NCBI GenBank assembly: GCA_937951485.1
Contig: CALEDJ010000023.1
Span: 6,194 to 70,193 of the forward strand
DNA from: an uncultured bacterium
Lineage (GTDB): Bacteria; Hydrogenedentota; Hydrogenedentia; Hydrogenedentales; CAILVY01
Direction of reading: 5' to 3'
Length of the DNA: 64,000 nt
Shown: positions 35,957 to 44,200 of the stretch, piece after piece
How positions within the stretch are numbered: the stretch's first letter is position 1
Layout of the letters: each line of letters starts with the position of its first letter
Position numbers and translations under genes: made by a program
Notes under the pieces: model-generated
The model's input: only the letters and a program-made list of their open reading frames with translations
Databases searched by the model: none
Told to the model about the DNA's origin: nothing

Positions 35957-36125
35957 AAGGCCAATACGATCGAAGGCTATTCACAACGCTAAGCATATTT
36001 TGGACAACACTGAGATTTCTCCCTGATTTCCTGCCGTGGCGCGTCTCGATATGAACTATCCCCGTGTGGCGCTGTATAGTCTTTGCCAGCGTCAGAGGAC
36101 AAGTGCGTATTCTGTGAGGTGAGCG

Positions 36126-36857
36126 ATGGACTCCGCGATGCCACAACCGAAAGGTCGCACGCTTTTCGAGATAGAAAACCTGCGCAAGGATTATCCGATG
36201 GGCGAAGTGACGGTGCACGCACTGCGCGGGGTCTCGCTGCAAATTTATTCGGGCGAATTCCTGGTGATTCTGGGGCCGAGCGGTTCGGGCAAGAGCACGC
36301 TGCTGAACATCATCGGCGGGCTGGATGCGCCCAGCGGAGGACGGGTGCGCTTCAAGGGACAAAACCTGACGACATACAACGACGCGCAGCGCACGCAATA
36401 CCGCCGCCGCAACATCGGTTTCGTCTTCCAGTTCTACAACCTGATGCCCAACCTGACGGCGGAGGAAAACGTGGAACTCGCCACGGAGATCGCGCCTGAC
36501 CCCATGCCTGCGCGCGAGGCGCTGGGGTTGGTCGGCCTGCAAGAACGCCGCACGCATTTCCCTTCGCAATTGTCGGGCGGCGAACAGCAGCGCGTGGCGA
36601 TTGCGCGGGCCGTGGCGAAGCGCCCGGAAGTGCTGCTGTGCGACGAACCGACCGGCGCGCTTGACATTTCGACGGGCAAACTTGTGTTGCGCGTTCTTGC
36701 GGACATCAACAAACGCCTCGGCGCAACGCTCATCATCATCACCCACAACGCGGTCATCGGCGAAATGGCGGACCGCGTGGTGCGCATGGCGGACGGCACA
36801 GCGCGGGACATCATCGTCCATGCCACCCGCAGGTCCGTGGAGGAACTCCAGTGGTGA
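36126..36857 (+). CDS. ABC transporter ATP-binding protein (MacB/LolD type)
   Basis: A 243-residue nucleotide-binding protein. Walker A is GPSGSGKST, the signature is LSGGEQQRVAIARAVA and Walker B is VLLCDEPTGALD, with the H-loop in IIITHN. The spacing and the EPTGALD form place it in the MacB/LolD/FtsE group that powers FtsX-like permeases rather than a typical importer. GAGGTG precedes the ATG. The 3' end overlaps the permease start by 7 bp, so ATPase, permease and adaptor form one operon. Confidence 0.95.
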   Translation: MDSAMPQPKGRTLFEIENLRKDYPMGEVTVHALRGVSLQIYSGEFLVILGPSGSGKSTLLNIIGGLDAPSGGRVRFKGQNLTTYNDAQRTQYRRRNIGFVFQFYNLMPNLTAEENVELATEIAPDPMPAREALGLVGLQERRTHFPSQLSGGEQQRVAIARAVAKRPEVLLCDEPTGALDISTGKLVLRVLADINKRLGATLIIITHNAVIGEMADRVVRMADGTARDIIVHATRRSVEELQW

Positions 36858-39229
36858 TCGGCGTGCTGCATCGCAAACTCCTGCGCACCATTTTCCGTTC
36901 CTGGGGGCAGTCCCTGGCGGTGATCGCGGTGGTCGTGTGCGGTTCCGCGTGCTATATCACGATTTACTCCGCATATCTCAACCTGCGCCTCACGCGCGAC
37001 ACGTATTATGCGCAATGCCACTTTGCCGATTTCGAGATCATGCTGGAACGCGCACCCGCCGCCGCCGTATTCAAAATCGCGGAAATCCCCGGTGTGCGCC
37101 ATGCGCGCGCCCGTATCGTGCGCGACGTCAATGTGGATATTGAAGGTGTGGACGAACCGCGCATCGGGCGCATCGTCTCCATGCCCAATCCAAGGGCGCC
37201 CGTTTTGCATGATATCGTGGTGACCGAGGGGCGGTATTTCGAGCCGGGCGCCCAAAGCGAGGTGATCGTAAACGATCGCTTCGCCGAGGCCAACGGTCTC
37301 CAACTCGGCGACCGTATTCATGTGTCCATGGAAGACAAAAAATATCCATTGCGCATTGTGGGGCTGGGACTGTCCGCGGAATACGTGTATATGATCCGCA
37401 ACGTGCAGGAACTCGTGCCCAGCCCGGAGCGCTTCGGCATTCTGTGGGTTCCGACGGATTTCGCGGAAACCGCGCTCGACATGCGCGCGGCCTGCAACAA
37501 TATCCTGGGGGATGTGGACCGCCCGGAGGAACTCGACCTGATTCTCGATCAGGCCGAGAAACTCCTCAAGCCCTTCGGCGTTTTCGCCAAAGTAAAACGA
37601 GAGGACCAGATATCCAACCGTTTTCTTTCGGATGAGATACACGGACTGGGCGTTTCCGCGCGCATCATCCCGACATTGTTCCTTGGCGTGGCGGCGCTGA
37701 TTTTGCTGGTGCTGCTCAACCGCATGGTGCGCATGGAGCGCACGCAAATCGGCCTGCTCAAGGCCTATGGCTACTCCGACTGGACGGTCGCGTTTCACTA
37801 TGTGGAATACGCGCTGATTCTCGCGGTCGCGGGGTGCCTGGGCGGCTTTGCGCTGGGGGCGCGTCTGTCGGTGGGCATTCTTCGGCTGTATGTGGATTTT
37901 TACCAGTTTCCACTGCTGGAGTTTCGTGTTTATCCCGACGTCCTCACGTGGGCGATGGGCCTGTCCATCGGTTTTGCCGTCGCGGGCGCGACCTTTGCGG
38001 CGGTGCGCGCGGCCCGCATTCACCCTGCGGAGTCCATGCGTCCGGAAGCGCCGCGTTTCGCGCACCGCATCTGGCTGGAACGCTTCCCGCGACTATGGCG
38101 CGCCGTCGGTTTCACCTGGAAAATGATCCTCAGAAACATCGGGCGCAACGCATTCCGTGCCTCGCTCAACATTTTCGGCGTGGCCGTATCCACCGGTCTC
38201 CTTATCATGGGATTCTTTACCATGGACGCCATGTATTACGGCATGGAGTATCAGTTCAACGAAGTGCAGCGGGAGGATGTCAAGATCAGTTTTCAGGGCG
38301 AGCGCGGCAGGGACGCGTTGTATGACATGCAGCGCTTCCGCCATGTGCGCTACGCCGAACCCCTTCTGGAATACCCCTTTGAAGTGCGCGCCGGCTGGCG
38401 GAAAAAAGACATCATTGTCATCGGTCTGCCGCAGGAGGCACAACTCCTGAAACTGATGACCTTCAGAAGGGGGGAAATCTCGATCCCGGAGCGCGGCGTC
38501 ATTCTCGGCGATTACCTGGCGGGGGAACTGGGCGTCGTTCCCGGCGATCGCATCCTCATGAAACCCCTCATGGGGCGCGTCACGCGCGAAAGGGAGGTGG
38601 TGGTCCACGGCATTACGGAGCAGTTTCTCGGCACAACCGCCTACATGGACCTGCACGCGCTCAGCCGCATCCTCGATGAACCCTTCGCCATGAACGCCGC
38701 GCTCCTGCGCATCGAGAAAGGCGCCGAACAGGCCGTGAACCGTGCTTTCAAGGACATCGCAGGCATCGCTTCGGTGGGATTCCGCGAGAAGGCGTATCAA
38801 TCACTGCTGGACACCCTGGCCGAAAGCATGCGCATCATGAACGTGACGCTCCTCGCCTTCGCGGGGGTGATCGCCTTCTCGATCATCTACAATGTCACGT
38901 CGGTGTCGCTGGCGGAACGTCAACGGGAACTCGCCTCGCTGCGCGTGCTCGGTTTCACGGCGGGGGAAACGGGATCGATCCTCTATTACGAAAATTTTTT
39001 GTTGGGCGTCATCGGGATGGCCTTTGGCATTCCCGTGGGGATGTTCCTCTCCCGCTTGCTGGTTCGCGCCTATGAAAGCGATTTGTACCGCCTTCCGTTT
39101 CACATTGATCAAACAACCTATGTAATTTCCATCGCCTTGACGACAGGCTTCGTGGCGCTGGCCAACTGGGCGGTACGGCGCAAGATACATGGCCTTGATC
39201 TTGTGGAAGTGCTCAAAGAACGTGAATAA
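36851..39229 (+). CDS. FtsX-like ABC permease with two MacB-type domains
   Basis: A 792-residue inner-membrane protein. An N-terminal helix (SWGQSLAVIAVVVCGSACYI) is followed by a periplasmic MacB_PCD-like domain, then an FtsX three-helix unit around residues 270-400 (IIPTLFLGVAALILLVLLNRMVRMERTQIGLLKAYGY). A second helix, a second periplasmic domain and a second FtsX unit follow at the C-terminus (FAGVIAFSIIYNVTSVSLAERQRELASLRVLGF). Both RxRxExxxLxxxGY/F coupling motifs are present. The doubled architecture suggests that one chain forms most of the permease. The start is GTG at 36851, overlapping the ATPase gene. Confidence 0.92.
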   Translation: MVIGVLHRKLLRTIFRSWGQSLAVIAVVVCGSACYITIYSAYLNLRLTRDTYYAQCHFADFEIMLERAPAAAVFKIAEIPGVRHARARIVRDVNVDIEGVDEPRIGRIVSMPNPRAPVLHDIVVTEGRYFEPGAQSEVIVNDRFAEANGLQLGDRIHVSMEDKKYPLRIVGLGLSAEYVYMIRNVQELVPSPERFGILWVPTDFAETALDMRAACNNILGDVDRPEELDLILDQAEKLLKPFGVFAKVKREDQISNRFLSDEIHGLGVSARIIPTLFLGVAALILLVLLNRMVRMERTQIGLLKAYGYSDWTVAFHYVEYALILAVAGCLGGFALGARLSVGILRLYVDFYQFPLLEFRVYPDVLTWAMGLSIGFAVAGATFAAVRAARIHPAESMRPEAPRFAHRIWLERFPRLWRAVGFTWKMILRNIGRNAFRASLNIFGVAVSTGLLIMGFFTMDAMYYGMEYQFNEVQREDVKISFQGERGRDALYDMQRFRHVRYAEPLLEYPFEVRAGWRKKDIIVIGLPQEAQLLKLMTFRRGEISIPERGVILGDYLAGELGVVPGDRILMKPLMGRVTREREVVVHGITEQFLGTTAYMDLHALSRILDEPFAMNAALLRIEKGAEQAVNRAFKDIAGIASVGFREKAYQSLLDTLAESMRIMNVTLLAFAGVIAFSIIYNVTSVSLAERQRELASLRVLGFTAGETGSILYYENFLLGVIGMAFGIPVGMFLSRLLVRAYESDLYRLPFHIDQTTYVISIALTTGFVALANWAVRRKIHGLDLVEVLKERE

Positions 39230-39255
39230 TGCCGAGGCAAAAGCCAGGAGGCGCT

Positions 39256-40575
39256 ATGAAACGAATTGTCTGGGTGCTGATCGGCGCAATCATGCTTGCT
39301 GCCGCCGCGTACACGCTGCGTCCCCGGCCATTGCCCGTGGCGATGGGCGCCCCGGTGCGCACGACAGTGCGCGAGTACATCGCCGAGGAGGCGAAAACCC
39401 GCCTCGATGCGGAATATCTGATTGATATGCCCATTGCGGGCACGCTGGAGCGCATCGAATGGAAGGCGGGCGACATGCTGGAAGCGGGCGACGTGATCGC
39501 CCGCATCGAGCCGTTTGAACTCGAACGTCAAATCCGTGGCATGGAGTTTCTGATCGAGCAGGCCCGCGCGCAGGTGGAGGGGGTGGATGTCGGCAAGCCC
39601 AAGCCTGAAGACCTTGCGGCGGCGGCCCTGCGCGTGAAAGAGGCCGCCGACGCGCTGCGCATCGCGGAAAAGGACAAGACGATCGCGGAAATTGATTTTG
39701 CCGACGCGGAGCGCGCCCTGCAACGCGCGCGGACCCTGCGCGCCGAGGGCGTGGTCAGCCAGGCGGAATTCGACGAAGCGGAACGCCGCTACAAAGGGTT
39801 GGAACAAAACATCGCGCGGGTGCGGCTGGCGGCGGAGGCGGCGGCGAAAAATCTTGAAATCGCAACGCTGAACGAGCAGCGCCTGCGCGATTCTGTGGAC
39901 GACAACGAATTCCTGCGCACGGTGCATGAGGCGGATATCGCCCGGCTCGAAGCGCAACTGGAAATATTACGCCGCGATCTGGAACGCTGCGTCATCCGCG
40001 CCCCGGTTTCCGGGCCTATCCTGGAAAAATATGTCGAAGACCGGCGTGTGTTGCTCCCCGGCACCCCGATTGTGAAAATGGGCGACATGGCCACCCTGGA
40101 AATAGAATCTGATGTACTTTCCGAGGAGGTGGTCAAGGTAAAACCCGGGAATCCGGTGGAGATTTCCGGCAGGGCGCTCGGCGAAGCGACGCATACCGGC
40201 ACGGTGAAACGCATTTATCCCTCGGCCTTCATGAAGATTTCCGCCCTCGGCATCGAACAGCAGCGTGTAAAGGTAATCATCGCCTTTGACGAACCCGTCC
40301 CCGCCCTGCGTCCCGGTACCCGCCTCGATGTGAAAATCGTCACCGCAGAAAATCAGGATGTGCTCGCTGTGCCCGAACGAGCCACCTTCCGCCGTGAGGG
40401 GCAATGGCATGTGTTCACCGTCGAGAATGGACGCGCCCGAATCACCCCGGTGACCATCGGATTGAAAAACGACGACTGGGCGGAAATCGTGTCGGGCATC
40501 GCTCCGGACGCGATCGTAGTCACAGAACCGCGCAACGACCTGGAAGACAACGCGCGGGTCACGCCGAAACGTTGA
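39256..40575 (+). CDS. Periplasmic adaptor (membrane-fusion, HlyD/MacA-like) protein
   Basis: A 439-residue adaptor protein. One N-terminal membrane helix (IVWVLIGAIMLAAAAYTL) anchors it. The lipoyl half-motifs are GTLERIEWKAGDMLEAGDVIARIEP and CVIRAPVSGPILEKYVEDRRVL, separated by a long coiled-coil hairpin of about 140 residues rich in Ala, Glu and Arg. A beta-barrel domain (EISGRALGEATHTGTVKRIYP) and a membrane-proximal domain follow. It would link the upstream ABC permease to an outer-membrane exit. No TolC-like gene is next to it. The ATG at 39256 with AGGAG 5 nt upstream is preferred over the ATG at 39229. Confidence 0.93.
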   Translation: MKRIVWVLIGAIMLAAAAYTLRPRPLPVAMGAPVRTTVREYIAEEAKTRLDAEYLIDMPIAGTLERIEWKAGDMLEAGDVIARIEPFELERQIRGMEFLIEQARAQVEGVDVGKPKPEDLAAAALRVKEAADALRIAEKDKTIAEIDFADAERALQRARTLRAEGVVSQAEFDEAERRYKGLEQNIARVRLAAEAAAKNLEIATLNEQRLRDSVDDNEFLRTVHEADIARLEAQLEILRRDLERCVIRAPVSGPILEKYVEDRRVLLPGTPIVKMGDMATLEIESDVLSEEVVKVKPGNPVEISGRALGEATHTGTVKRIYPSAFMKISALGIEQQRVKVIIAFDEPVPALRPGTRLDVKIVTAENQDVLAVPERATFRREGQWHVFTVENGRARITPVTIGLKNDDWAEIVSGIAPDAIVVTEPRNDLEDNARVTPKR

Positions 40576-40596
40576 CGACACATATTACGTTTTCTT

Positions 40597-40697
40597 CGTC
40601 ATTGCGGGGCTCCCACCTTCTTCCCCGCTGAATTAGGTGGGGGACTCGCGATGGCAGGGTTATGCATAATGGTTGCCTCAGTCGGCCGAAATGTCAC
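40597..40697. repeat. Dispersed element copy ending CAGTCGGCCGAAATGTCAC
   Basis: Begins near CGTCATTGCGGGGCTCCCACC and passes through GGGGGACTCGCGATGGCAGGG to the terminus at 40679-40697. It belongs to the same family as 20.0, 35.1 and 46.0 kb. A matching left terminus is not seen. It sits between the convergent adaptor and metalloprotease genes. Confidence 0.6.
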
Positions 40698-40707
40698 AAA
40701 AATGGTA

Positions 40708-42021
40708 TCACTTGAGCAGACCGACGCAGAATCCGTCCTCGGTCGGAGGGTCTTCCCCGGGGCAGGCATGGTAGCCGCCGGAATTGAAGAACTGGATCAG
40801 GCGCAGCAATTCTGAAAGGCTGATCACCCAATTCTGGGGGTTGTAATCACTGGCATGGGGCGCGCAGGAGTGATTCGCCCCGGTGCCTGGAATGTACCCG
40901 TCTTCTGTGTCGCCCGGGTTTTCCGCGCAGTGATACGCAGCGGAGTTGAAGAACTGAATGACGCGCAGCAACTCGGACAGGCTGATCTGGTTGTCCTGAT
41001 CCTGATCGGCGCTGTGGTAACTGCCGGCAAGGCCGACAAAGCCGATGTCAATCAGGCCGCCGATGTCCACAGGCGCCCATTGACGCCGCATTACGCCCAT
41101 CGCAATGGCGTGTTCCATCACCGCCCCGCCCACGATGTGCCCCGTGTTCCAATGGCTGAGGCTGCTGCCCTGCGCCCAGGTCGCGGGCGCATAGACGCCG
41201 GGGGCAACCCCCTGGCCATAGTGCGCGAACGCCGCCGGCCCCGACCACGCCAGGTCGTTGCTGGTAAGGTCGGCCAGATTCCCCACGAAACTGGGCGGAC
41301 TGCCGCCGAACAGCGACACCATACCGGTGCGCCGCGCGACGAACTGGTCCAACACGGAATAGACGTTCGGGGCGATCTGGCTGCCGCCGGTGCTGTTGCT
41401 CAACGAGACAAAACCCAGTCCATGGGTGATTTCGTGGAGCATGACCGTCATGAAGTCCACCTGGCCCCCGCCGGGCGCGCCGGTGCCGAGGTTCCACGGA
41501 CGGCCGAAATCCACCACCACGAAAATCTCTTCGTAGGTGGGGCCGAAAGGCTTTGAACCATGTGTCAGGCGGTACAGGCTCGCGCCCGGCTGAAACCCTG
41601 GTGCGCCGGAGTAGTAAGTGCCTGCATAGGCCAGATACCCCGCGCCGTCCGTTTCCGATTCCATCAACAGCACGTCCAGCGTACCGGGCGTGTTCAGGGT
41701 GTCGCCGATGTACTGCAGCACCTCTTTCAACCGGTTCTGGGCGTCAGGCCCGCCCGGCGCGTCATTCGCGAATCCGACATGCGTATGGTTGCGAATATCC
41801 ATGTAATACAGATTGAAGGTCAGGCCGTTCCGCGTCAGCGTGTCGTCCGGCGGTTCCGCCGGCAGGGTTTTTTCCACTCCCAACGCCACCGGAACCGCGC
41901 CGGTGGCCGGACTGAACCGATAAACAGTCTCGGCCGCCGCTGAAAAGGCCGAATCCATTGCCAGCACCGCGATCAATATCGCTTGAATCATGATGCTTTT
42001 TCCGCTCACGGACTTTGGCAT
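40708..42021 (-). CDS. Secreted leishmanolysin-like metalloprotease with duplicated dockerin-like C-terminus
   Basis: A 437-residue exported protein. After a signal peptide (to about residue 30), a metzincin-type zinc site HEITHGLGF begins at H196, with E197 as catalytic base and H200 as second ligand. The usual third His at +10 is a Ser. Instead H290 in SLSHWN is well placed to be the distant ligand, as in leishmanolysin (M8), and M302 (GGAVMEHA) may form the Met-turn. Residues 337-365 and 389-420 are two copies of an EF-hand/dockerin-like module (ISLSELLRVIQFFNS, then Tyr-His-Ala-Cys or Tyr-His-Cys). It probably has a Ca2+-linked anchoring or sorting role. AAGGAAA precedes the ATG. Confidence 0.72.
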   Translation of the reverse strand: MPKSVSGKSIMIQAILIAVLAMDSAFSAAAETVYRFSPATGAVPVALGVEKTLPAEPPDDTLTRNGLTFNLYYMDIRNHTHVGFANDAPGGPDAQNRLKEVLQYIGDTLNTPGTLDVLLMESETDGAGYLAYAGTYYSGAPGFQPGASLYRLTHGSKPFGPTYEEIFVVVDFGRPWNLGTGAPGGGQVDFMTVMLHEITHGLGFVSLSNSTGGSQIAPNVYSVLDQFVARRTGMVSLFGGSPPSFVGNLADLTSNDLAWSGPAAFAHYGQGVAPGVYAPATWAQGSSLSHWNTGHIVGGAVMEHAIAMGVMRRQWAPVDIGGLIDIGFVGLAGSYHSADQDQDNQISLSELLRVIQFFNSAAYHCAENPGDTEDGYIPGTGANHSCAPHASDYNPQNWVISLSELLRLIQFFNSGGYHACPGEDPPTEDGFCVGLLK

Positions 42022-42311
42022 ACACTGTTTTCCTTTACTTATGCGTGCGCATTTACGGCCCAACGGAATCTCCTGCCGCCACGCATACAAGTGGTTTCAA
42101 ACACGATCACCCGACGCGAGAATGAATGCCCATTTTAATGAAAGAATCATCACTGCCCTTGACAACATTATTGTAACACGCTTTATGCCTTGGTATTCCC
42201 GGAACCCTCTTCTTTTATCCCGGCAGCGGATTGGACCCCTGAAAAAAGCGCTGTCTTGTGTGTGCCTTTTGCCGGTTGCATCCGCCACGGGGCGGCGCTA
42301 TACTGCCGCCG

Positions 42312-42833
42312 ATGAGCGGGATATCTGAATACATAGTTGCGAATCCTCGCGAGGAATCGCGTGCAAGCGCGGCCCTGGAGATTCTGGGAGTGGCGGGGCT
42401 GCTTGCCTTGGGCGCGTTGCTGCGCGTGCCGTTGCCGTTCTCGCCTGTACCGGTGACGATGCAGACATTCTGCGTGCTGATCGCCCCGTTTCTGACAAGG
42501 CCGGGCCGCGCCGCCGCAGGCATCGGCCTGTATGTTACCCTGGGGCTGGCGGGCGCGCCGCTGTTCGCCGTAACAGGCGGGGCGACGCTGGGGTATCTGG
42601 CGGGATTTGTTGCCGCGCCGTGGATCGTAATGGCGTTTCGCCGCATGGCGTGGGGGATGCTTGCGGCCATGGGCGTCATCTATGCGCTGGGGGCGGTCTG
42701 GCTCAGCGCCTGGCTGGGCGCGTCCCTCCTGCATGCGATCGTGGTGGGCGTGCTCCCGTTCCTGCCGGGCGACCTGCTGAAACTCATCGCCGCGCACCAA
42801 TGCGTCGCCCGTTTCTGCAGGTCCGATTTCTGA
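42312..42833 (+). CDS. bioY: Biotin transporter BioY (ECF S-component)
   Basis: A 173-residue inner-membrane substrate-binding protein with about six helices. The hallmark RVPLPFSPVPVTMQTFCVLIAPFL and the glycine-rich RAAAGIGLYVTLGLAGAPLF-like stretch are both clear, as is the closing FLPGDLLKLIAA. It takes up biotin alone or with an energising EcfA/T module, which is not encoded nearby. No biotin synthesis genes lie in the window. The ATG at 42312 is chosen because it starts the normal BioY length; no strong Shine-Dalgarno is visible. Confidence 0.92.
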   Translation: MSGISEYIVANPREESRASAALEILGVAGLLALGALLRVPLPFSPVPVTMQTFCVLIAPFLTRPGRAAAGIGLYVTLGLAGAPLFAVTGGATLGYLAGFVAAPWIVMAFRRMAWGMLAAMGVIYALGAVWLSAWLGASLLHAIVVGVLPFLPGDLLKLIAAHQCVARFCRSDF

Positions 42834-42840
42834 ACCTCGG

Positions 42841-44079
42841 TCACCCGCAGGCGACCTGCATAGCAATTTCGCCCCATCGTGCAAGGCGTTCGGGCTGATA
42901 GCGCACCGTGCTGATATCTTTCAGGATGAACTCCAGCGGGCAACTGTATTGTTCGCAAATCCTCCTGGTCTCCAGCAAATCCTTGCGCACCAGGTCGGCG
43001 TCAAACGCATCGTAGGCCAGGAATGCCGGATTCGGCTTGCGTGAAAACACAAAATCGCGCCCGATTTCCGCCGCGCCGCGCTCCTGGTTCGCCCACGGGC
43101 TCATGGACACTTTCCGCACGTTGGGGATCATGCGCACCTCGTTCATCTTGCCGTCCAGCGGGTCGCAGCAACCATAATAGACCAACCCGAAGCGCGCGCA
43201 GATGCGTCCGGCGTAATCCACCTCGAATTCCTTGAACATCTGCGGGGAGACCGTGGAAAACATCTGTGCCAGTCCGAACATCCAGAGGTCTTTTGTGCGC
43301 GGGTGTTCGGGATTGTAGCCCGGAGCGGGCAATTCATCGGTGTATGCGCCGGTGCAATGAATCAGGCTTTGAGGCTGGCACAGCAACCCCTGTTCTTCCA
43401 ACTGTTCCAGCATCTTCAGATAGCCGTCGGTCATACGTCCGACCAGCCGATGCATGTAGTCCGGTTTCTCGATGAGCGCGAAGAGCGCGTTTTCCACGCC
43501 CATCCATGTGCTGATGGGGTCCCACAGAGAGAGATAGGGGTCGTACCCCCATGGTCGCACTTCGAGCAGATCGTCAAAGAGTTCATGGGCGACCGCGATG
43601 CGTCGCGCCGTTTCGGCAGGGTCATGGGTGATGCGCGGCGTCTGAATTTTCTCCAGATCGTCCTCCGTCTGGAATTGGTTGAAATACTTGTGGCCGACAA
43701 CCGTGTTTGTCGGGTCGGTCGCGACCGTGGCCTCCTCGACGCACACACCGAAACCTGTATTGTGTATGGCCTTGGGAACCCGCACGAAAGGTTCCACCAC
43801 CATGTCTACGGGGAAATGCTTCCATTGATACAACGTGCGGCGGAAGAACGCTTCGTAGTCGCGGCAATTGGGGTTCGTACAGCGCAGGGCAAGTTCATCG
43901 CTGTCCATTTCGTTCCAGCAGACCTGATCGATCATCACCATCGGGCGTTCCGGTTGAAGCGCGTTCAACTTGCGCCACAGCGCACGTTTTTCTTCCTGCA
44001 CCGGCAGCGCGGCGATTTCCGCCACCTGCGCCGCCAGATCCCGCACGATGTTTCTGTCGTTCTTATGCAATGCACTCAT
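42841..44079 (-). CDS. UroD-fold protein (uroporphyrinogen decarboxylase/corrinoid methyltransferase-like)
   Basis: A 412-residue TIM-barrel protein of the superfamily that includes uroporphyrinogen decarboxylase and corrinoid methyltransferases. Segments such as WDPISTWMGVENALFALIEKPDYMHRLV, FKEFEVDYAGRICARFGLVYYGCCDPLDGK and NVRKVSMSPWANQERGA are typical of the non-heme UroD-like group found in many uncultured bacteria. A Cys-Cys pair at YYGCCDP is a plausible metal site. With the RACo-like activase at 7 kb it could be part of a demethylation pathway, but no corrinoid-binding protein is present, so that link is speculative. AGGAT precedes the ATG at 44079. Confidence 0.78.
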   Translation of the reverse strand: MSALHKNDRNIVRDLAAQVAEIAALPVQEEKRALWRKLNALQPERPMVMIDQVCWNEMDSDELALRCTNPNCRDYEAFFRRTLYQWKHFPVDMVVEPFVRVPKAIHNTGFGVCVEEATVATDPTNTVVGHKYFNQFQTEDDLEKIQTPRITHDPAETARRIAVAHELFDDLLEVRPWGYDPYLSLWDPISTWMGVENALFALIEKPDYMHRLVGRMTDGYLKMLEQLEEQGLLCQPQSLIHCTGAYTDELPAPGYNPEHPRTKDLWMFGLAQMFSTVSPQMFKEFEVDYAGRICARFGLVYYGCCDPLDGKMNEVRMIPNVRKVSMSPWANQERGAAEIGRDFVFSRKPNPAFLAYDAFDADLVRKDLLETRRICEQYSCPLEFILKDISTVRYQPERLARWGEIAMQVACG

Positions 44080-44137
44080 ATTAAAATCCTGATCTACTTG
44101 TTGATGACAGATCATGGTTACCGCCTGCGTTTCTGGA

Positions 44138-44155
44138 TTCCCGCCTGCGCGGGAA
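44138..44155. repeat. REP-like hairpin TTCCCGC-CTGC-GCGGGAA
   Basis: Perfect 7-bp arms and a 4-nt loop within TTTCTGGATTCCCGCCTGC, a sequence known as a common intergenic repeat in many bacteria. It lies between the sulfatase stop and the UroD-like gene start. Confidence 0.7.
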
Positions 44156-44200
44156 AGACGGACAACGCTACGAACATGATTCATTTGCGCTTCCACAAGT

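Larger units (their letters stand above)
35028..36012. mobile_element. Composite non-coding element with 17-bp terminal inverted repeats
   Basis: CAGTGTTGTCCAAAACA at 35028-35044 is matched at 35996-36012 by TATTTTGGACAACACTG, its inverse at 16 of 17 positions. The interior shares sequence with the element at 63885 (gaatcaagataatgtagcggg, cttatcctat). No transposase is encoded, so it is a non-autonomous element in the MITE sense. Its interior is interrupted by a 490-bp insertion and contains a 54-bp repeat array. Confidence 0.7.
34921..36125. other. Gene-free repeat nest
   Basis: A 1.2-kb region without a credible gene. It is made of an outer element with inverted ends (35028-36012), an insertion of two smaller elements inside it (35061-35550), and a 54-bp hairpin array between long inverted flanks (35692-35956). 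All are described separately. The apparent long frames here come from the 54-bp (18-codon) periodicity. Confidence 0.85.

Noticed and set aside
35660-35992. Arg/Glu-rich repeat proteins predicted over the repeat array
   Set aside because: Their repeats have exactly the 18-residue period of the 54-bp DNA unit, in several frames and on both strands, and show no start signals. They are an artefact of the array.
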